Assembly (NCBI GenBank): GCA_019916065.1 | Contig: CM034236.1 | Coordinates: 53,658,690 to 53,722,689 of the forward strand | Direction: 5' to 3' | From: Vitellaria paradoxa | Lineage: Eukaryota > Streptophyta > Magnoliopsida > Ericales > Sapotaceae | DNA: 64,000 nucleotides | Shown: in pieces, positions 34,858-64,000 of the stretch | How positions within the stretch are numbered: the stretch's first letter is position 1 | How the letters are laid out: each line of letters starts with the position of its first letter | Program-made: the position numbers and the translations under genes | The notes under the pieces: generated by a model | The model's input: only the letters and a program-made list of their open reading frames with translations | Told to the model about the DNA's origin: nothing | Database searches by the model: none

Positions 34858-37800
34858 TATGAAACCACCTATTGGGAAAACTTAAGGCTTCTAACTTATA
34901 TCAAAACCCTTGAACTCAAGGCTAAATTTGGCAGAGGAGACAATGATAAACAAACAGACTTAATTTGGCATTTGATACCCTTCTGATATAGTGAAAGAAC
35001 TCTGTAAGTCATCCAAATAATAAATGTTTTTTTAATCTTTTTCGCAAAACAAGACGAATCTCCAAACTTAAATTAACAGAAACCCAAATTACCTGGAAGC
35101 ACTAATACCAATAACATCAGCACTAAACTAATCAAAACATAACCCACAAACATTAATGCCTTTCTAATCGTAAACAAAAGCTAAAAACTCTCAAATCTCT
35201 CAAGTATACCCAAAACAAATGGTCAGTAAAATCTAAAAAAAAACAGACGAAAATCCAGTTGTCGCTCAAAATCACCCCAAGTTTCACCGAACCCACGAAA
35301 GATTTTCTCACAAAACGAGCAGATTTCTCTTCAACATTTGCTGGGAGCTTCGACATTCATTCAACCGTTACCAAACACAAGCTCACAAATGTAACTATAA
35401 ACTGCTTCTTTTAATAAATAAATCAAGAAAGAACTCCAAGTACTAGTCAGAAGATAATATTTTCTTCGACGAGTATTCCGACCAGATTCCGGGGAATATA
35501 ACCGGAAACTGGCGCGAACGTTGTCGGAAGAAACTGCAGAGGGACGTGGTACTGGGTTTCTATGTACCAACGAGAGAGAGAGAATTGTTATGGGAAAATT
35601 GCCTGTAATTACGAAGCGGGGGTATCCTGTATCAATACAATTTTTTTTTTTTTTTTCCTCACAGCGTTTAAACCGTATTTTATTTTTTACTTTTACGTCT
35701 TGACTCTTGAGGTAATTAGCCACTCAAAAATAATGGTTACTACCCCTAATTTAAAAGTCATCATGTAACTTTTTTTGCAATTTAAATTAAAGTACAAAAT
35801 TTATAAAATTTATTAAATGTAATTAGAATTATATCTCACATGCATGTATAATTATACTAAAAATATGTTTGAAAGAAATGAAAATAAATTTGACTATAAA
35901 TTTTTCATTAATTTTTTTTAAAAAACAATGTTTTATTTTAGCGTGAAAAATGGATAAACATGTAATTTAATCTATCAATTTTTATGTAATATTTTTTCTC
36001 CAATTAAAATATTACATAAAAAGATATTGTTTTTTGCAAATTATATTAAAATATTAATTTAACTTTGGCATTAAATTTTGTATTAAGTTTTTTTCTTAAA
36101 AAAAAAAAGTTGTACTATTTTTTTTCCTAAATTTTTTCTTATTTGGGCAATAATTGGGCACAATTCGCGTATTAATATAAAGTTGTACTACTTAGTGAGT
36201 CATGTTCGATCTAAATTTTTAAACATATTGTGTTATAATGTGTTGAATACCGATTCGATCTTACTGAAAAAAAAATTAAATAAGATAAATTAACTCTTTA
36301 AAAAGTGTTAGGGATGTGTTGATGGAGCAATAATATACTGAGCAACCATTGTAATGTTAGACTTCCATCATCCAATATTATTTTAATGCTGTGTTTTTTT
36401 CACTTGAAAAATTAAGGGTTGCGAAAGCCCATAGATGGATGTGGGGACAACTAGCCGTATCTTCATTGCTGATCCCCCCCCCCCCCTCCCGGGGCCGGGG
36501 GTTGCTGGTATGTGTTGGGAGTAAAATTTATTTATTTATTAATTATTATTATTATAACTGTTGGCCGAAGAAGAAATTAGAAATTTAAGAATTTCTACTT
36601 AGGGGCTGGATGAAACAAACTTTTTTTGAGCGATTTGAACTAGATTAGTAAAAAATTCAGCTCAAACTCGGTTTACAATCAAAATGAGTTCAAATCAAAT
36701 TTGATTTGACTCATTTTGAATTGAATTCGAACCTAAAAAAAAATTTAGCTTAAATGTTCGTTAGTCAACTTGATAAAATAATATATATTATAATATTTTA
36801 TTTTTATTAAAATATCGACATTTTATCTTAATCGAACTATTCCCAGGCTGATCTCGAAATTAAATTTTTCTTTATTCAACCGAACTCAAACTCACATAAA
36901 ATTTTGAGTCGAACTCGCGTTCAACGTAAATTATTCGAACCAAACTCAAATAAGTTAAAATTCTACTAAATTTGACTCGTTTCTACTCCTATTTCCACTT
37001 CTACAAGCAGACTTATTAGTCATAAAAGAATTATTCTAACACCACCTCATAAAGATTTTTAACTTTAATATCTTAATTAAAATCAATTAATGTAAAGAAT
37101 TTTAACTTTAATATTACGAACCAGAGGAGTTCTACCTTAATTCAGCCGTCAATGGGAAACAATCCCACCCACGATGTTTTGCTTGTCCTTACGATAGGTG
37201 CATTTATCTAAAAACTTTGATTGTCCAAAATTAACTTGCACGTTATATTGGGATTAATATAAATAAATGCATGGAAGCAAAAACTTTTGAAAAATGATAA
37301 AATTAAAGTGTCATTTAATTTATTTTTTTATTTTTATTTTTTATTTTCTATTTTAAACGTATTTACCTTTTTGCACTTTTTAAAACAAGCAAAACAGTTA
37401 CAACGTACTTGCCTACTCATATTTTCAAAATTTGTTTTAGAAAATAAAAAATAAATTTACACATAGAATGAAAAATAACATAAAGTTGTTTTGAATATTT
37501 TTCAACCCAAAATAAAAAAAATCTAAAAACAAATAAAATATAACATTTTCTATTTCCTTATTTTGAAAATTTTAAAATATAAAATACATAAAAAGAAAAA
37601 AAACAAAAAATAGGAAAAAAAAAAAAATACCCCAATGCTACCTAAAGTTAATGCACCGGATCGGGCTGATCCACTAATATATGAAACGTCAGAGGCCAAT
37701 TTGTAGTGTGGTCTTTCTGGGTTTATTCCAAAAAATAAATAAAAATACACAATAATGTTAACGTTTAATATGAATTTTCTACATTTGTTTGCCAGAACTA

Positions 37801-38243
37801 GCATCAAATTAAATAAAGGGTTTAAGAATCGAAGTCCAAAACTCCACCATCACTCCAAGTCAGGATTTGGATAACGTGACATCCAATTCCCAAAACAGCT
37901 CTCCATCTAAAAGCCCAGATAAAAAGGCTGAAGAAGTTGCCAATCCAACGGGCTGGAGCTTTATGGATCACAACACCCTAACCCCCCCCCCCCCCCAAAA
38001 AAAAAAAAAACAAAAACAGAAAGTCATCTGGCCCCAAAAAACTGAACAATCTGAGAGGAGTTCTCATTACGCAGATACTTGTACAGAAATTGGAGAACCG
38101 GTTACAAATTTTGTGCAAACTAATTACAACTCACAACTGTAATAAACCACCAAGGAGGCTACTCATAGCAGCTCATAATTGCCACCCAAAAAGAAAAATT
38201 ACAGAATCACAGCGCGTACCTTCCTCTTACTTCCATCCAATTC
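34858..38243. other. Spacer between BIG and the second O-fucosyltransferase gene
   Basis: The first 700 bases are the leader and promoter of the minus-strand O-fucosyltransferase gene; TSS not located. From about 35640 the sequence is AT-rich with no gene. A C13 run next to a G-rich stretch lies at 36474-36502. A repeat rich in GAACTCAAACTC and its reverse lies at about 36620-36980, resembling a decayed palindromic element. A MITE relative lies at about 37306-37625. A C15-A14 tract lies at 37982-38010, in what is probably the BIG 3' UTR or just past it. Confidence 0.5.
37306..37625. mobile_element. Third relative of the GGTGACATTTAG MITE family
   Basis: The left end TTA-AAGTGTCATTTAATTTA resembles the termini at 8658 and 19923 (AGGTGACATTTAGTTTA). 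The interior shares AGAAAATAAAAAATAAATTTACACATAGAATG-like words (split here into short shared pieces AAATTTACACATA and GAATGAAAAATAACA) with the 19659 element. The right end is lost in an A-run, so the boundary is approximate. Confidence 0.45.
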
Positions 38244-60704
<22,461 letters not shown>

Positions 60705-63700
60705 CTGCAAGTGAAAGAAAAGTCAGAAAAAACAGACACACAAAAGCAGGTGATACTGAAATAGAAACTTTATAAACACCATCATGTCTAAAGAAATAAA
60801 CAAAAAAACATAAAGGCAGCCATAAAAAATGTCATGATTCCTGTGAACAAAGTCTACAATGTAAGGTCAATGAAATAGATTTCACAACTTGTCACAGTTG
60901 CCAGATATGTGGTTAAATCTTACAGGGATGCATACAAAACCCCCCACAAAAACCAGGTCAGGCAAAAGAAAAATAATAATAAATGACATAGTACAATGGA
61001 ATCATAATAAATTTATAGACTCTCAAAATTATCATCAAGACATTATTCAATGTGCCAACTTCAACTTGACCTGATTTTTAGACCTATAAGCTGCATACAT
61101 GGCTGTTCAAAGCATTACAAGAGCCCAAGCAAGAGTGAAAGCATAAATGTTAAACCGTGCTATTATAGGCGCCTAAGCATCTCATGTCTTGCCTTCTTCA
61201 AATGCTGAATTGAAAACTCAAAACACTTAAAAAAGTCACTGGCTATAATGAACAATGTCGGTTCAATTACGTATTTGTCACTCAGTCCCACATTAACCAG
61301 GTAACAACTATATAGCTTCTTTGCATAAACAAATAGAAGGCTCGGTTTGGTAACAAGAAGCCTAATTGTTTTTTTTATTTTTTTTGGGGGCCCTCTTTTT
61401 AAGTTTATATATGACCTTTTTTTTCACCGAAATTTCATTTTTTTTTAATTTGGAAGGAATTTTTTTTTTTTTTTTAACAATTTTTCTTCTGATGAATGTG
61501 AATAACATGCTTTAGTCACAAGTGAAAAAGGCGAAGTTTTTTCTTTTTTTAAAAAGAAGTTGGCTTTTCACCCAAATTTGAATCTTTTCTATTGTTAAGC
61601 ATTATTTTTTTTTTTGGGTATTTTTTTATTAAAAAATAGGATTAACATGCCTAAAATCTACCAAACAAATAAAAAAAATTAATTATTGTGGGGGAAAAAA
61701 AGCCACAAAAAAGCAGGCTACTCTTTGACTTACCAAACTACGAGTGTCATGCAAACTCGTTAATATAATCGATAAGGTGTAGCACAAATTTTTGGACGCA
61801 CCCTTATTGGGCGTGAGTTCAAGGCAGAATGACCAATTCCCTTCTCTATCCCAAACCCAATATAGATTAATCCCTCTTACCCCATCCCCAACCCTAGCTT
61901 TGTGGAGCATCCCATCCCTATCCCATATTCCTAATAGGGCAGGATCAGGATGTTCAAAATTGCAACTTAATCATTGGATGGATTCCATTTAGAAAAACAA
62001 TGGCATATTTAGACATCTCGTGACAAGAACATAGATTTACACCCAAAAAAGATATGCAATGGACATAGGAACATAAATTCACAACCAAACAAGCTATGCT
62101 ATAGATCATGTTTATTTAACAATAACGACTACTTTTTTTTTCCCCCTCTCTAGTGCCACCTGTAGTGAGTGGTGGAGCTGCATGTTGGTTAACAGCATAT
62201 GGCCTCATAACAATAAAAATCTTAAGTGTTTGTGCAACTTTATACAAGTGATCCCAAATAAAAGACATGCATTTTTACAATCACCCTCTTGCCCGCCAAC
62301 AACACGAGAAAATGCTCTCTTGTGTTATGCCAGATTTTCTTTACCATGTGTCAAAAATTCTAGCTCAATAATTCCCCATCACCCCTAATCAATTCTTATA
62401 GATATAAAGAGCGGTGTTCATTTGTTCGGAGTGACAATCATTTGAGAGCTCATACAGGTAAAGTAACTTGGAAATGCAAAAAATCGTGGAGTCAATAACA
62501 CAATCAAACATGAAAATCCCGTGACAGCAATAGAATGCAGGTCAGATGTGCATATTAGATTTTTCTAAACTTTGGGGCCTAATCAAAGTGTTGATTGCAG
62601 AAGCAGAAGTCATCACTAGGGAAAAAGTAGTAAGACATTTCCTTCTATGCATTACTTAGCATAGATATAGAAATTAGGAACAGAGACAGCATGATAAATA
62701 TCCACAAAAGTTAAGGGATACACACAAGAAGGAAACCACATAGATTCGAAACAAGAAGGCTGCGGGAGATCATTCCCAAACTAGGTAGTCAATTGATTCC
62801 CAGGAAAGTCTCCCCTAAGTAATTTGGAACCTCTAAAGGTAGGCTTCACCTTTTAGGATTAACAAGCATAAACTCAATGCATATGCACAAGCACGCGCGC
62901 GTAATAATAATAATAATAATAATAAATACACACGGAAAGGTAGTCTTCAAATTATTGAGTCTTTTTGTGATATTTCATATTAGTATCTATGAGGCAGGTC
63001 GTAGGGCTAAGGAGCATGAACCGGACACAGATGTAGCAATTTAGGAAAAAATAAGGATATGGCAGGAATATAGCAAAAATATATAAATTTTGTATATATT
63101 TTTTAGCTATACATATAGAAATAATATTCACAACAAAACTAATTTAATAATTCAATACATAATTCATTAAACAAAACATAGCAAAATATAAGAATATAAG
63201 ATTTCATAATTTTAGGGGTTTCAACTATTCAAATTTAGGTTTGTCTTAATTATATATTTGAAAATAAAATAATAAAATAATTAGACACACCAAGTGACAT
63301 ATCCAACACGTATTTCAAAGTGTCCTAATATGTGTGTCGAATAAGCATCGGATATGCATACAACACTCATTTTTAAGTGTCACTGCTTCATATTTAAAGA
63401 GAGACGAGGAAGAAGTTTTTGAGAATGGCCCCTCTTAGCGTGATCTGATGTCTTTGCATGGAAAGGAGGAGGCAAAACACATCAAAGATCCCACTATAAG
63501 GATTGGATATAGTACATAATTTTCATTTTTCATGTGAAGGAAAGTTAAGTTTAAGTTCAATTGAAAGTTTTTGATTCTTCAATCATTATAGACAACATTA
63601 AAAATGCAAAGATAAAGTGACAGGTGTATAAAAATAAATTGATTCATCATTTGTGACATCTACCTATACCATAATTCCAATCAACAGATTCATTGAGCAA

Positions 63701-64000
63701 CTCTTGTGTACACTATTAAGTAATAATAAGAACTATGTCATGTAACTTTATTAAAAAATTAAACTCTTTTTGAATCACTATAAAATTGGAAAATTCTTTC
63801 TATTTTGTTTGATCATTTTTTTTTTAATTGTATCGAATCCATTTTCTATTTTAAAATGAACAGTTACTTTTTACTTTTTATTCTCCTCTCTCTATTATAA
63901 CTTTTTTTTTTTTTTTTTTTAAGACCTCAATCTCTAGGTTTGATTTTCTTTGCCTTCTTTCTTTAAGGGCTATGCCCCTTTTAAGCACCTTTTAAATAGA
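60705..64000 (-). other. BIG intron (5' end beyond window)
   Basis: The exon starting at 60704 has a proper acceptor (TTCTTGCAG form on the minus strand) and begins in phase 0 with NNMVQILEIAL, an internal BIG segment, so this stretch must be intron. No upstream coding exon with BIG similarity is visible to the right edge, making the intron longer than 3.2 kb. It is AT-rich, with T-runs at 61369-61385 and 61451-61474, an ATA/AAT microsatellite at 62902-62924, and a possible TIR element at 63016-63391 (ATGAACCGGACAC and GTGTCACTGCTTCAT). Nothing else is recognised. Confidence 0.7.

Noticed and set aside
62902..62924. AAT microsatellite as a possible regulatory site
   Set aside because: Simple repeat with no supporting context.
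63016..63391. Possible TIR element near the right edge
   Set aside because: Only about 12 bp of imperfect inverted match and no target duplication; not listed as a separate element.

Overview
This window is nuclear DNA from a flowering plant. It has spliced genes with GT-AG introns, AT-rich introns and spacers, and plant-only gene families (BIM-type bHLH, CRLK-type receptor kinase, plant O-fucosyltransferase-like proteins, BIG). It also carries plant transposon debris: hAT and Tourist-like non-autonomous elements, a SINE 3' end and a LINE fossil. The proteins look eudicot-like, perhaps from a woody species, but I cannot name the species.

Layout. Five protein-coding genes are visible, and all exon joins below were worked out by hand from splice sites and reading frame. 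(1) 1992-4956 (+), a CRLK2-like calcium/calmodulin-regulated receptor-like kinase, 7 coding exons, 422 aa. (2) 9323-16399 (+), an O-fucosyltransferase-like type II membrane protein, 10 exons, about 681 aa. (3) 20678-28976 (+), a BIM2-like bHLH transcription factor, 7 exons, 335 aa, with one clear and one possible GC-AG intron. (4) 32122-34857 (-), a second, more canonical O-fucosyltransferase-like protein, 8 exons, 505 aa. (5) 38244-60704 (-), the giant BIG/UBR4-type protein. Its last 12 exons are here (5007 codons, open throughout); the N-terminal exon lies beyond the right edge.

Between and inside the genes there are many repeats. Two copies of one hAT-like element sit in introns of BIM2 and BIG. 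An inverted pair of Tourist-like MITEs and a second MITE family lie in spacers. A 40-bp SINE 3' end with a 19-bp target duplication lies in a CRLK2 intron. A decayed LINE zinc-knuckle fragment and a small MITE lie in an intron of the first O-fucosyltransferase. Several recent tandem duplications and unusual T-run/G-run compound tracts are also present.

How the genes relate. There is no operon-like logic: these are independent loci. Two link loosely to hormone and growth biology (BIM2 to brassinosteroid signalling, BIG to auxin transport and N-degron/ubiquitin pathways). Gene 4 lies just downstream of BIG on the same strand, an arrangement that I believe also exists in Arabidopsis. I found no convincing new biological system. 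The best leads are splice-site and transposon observations.
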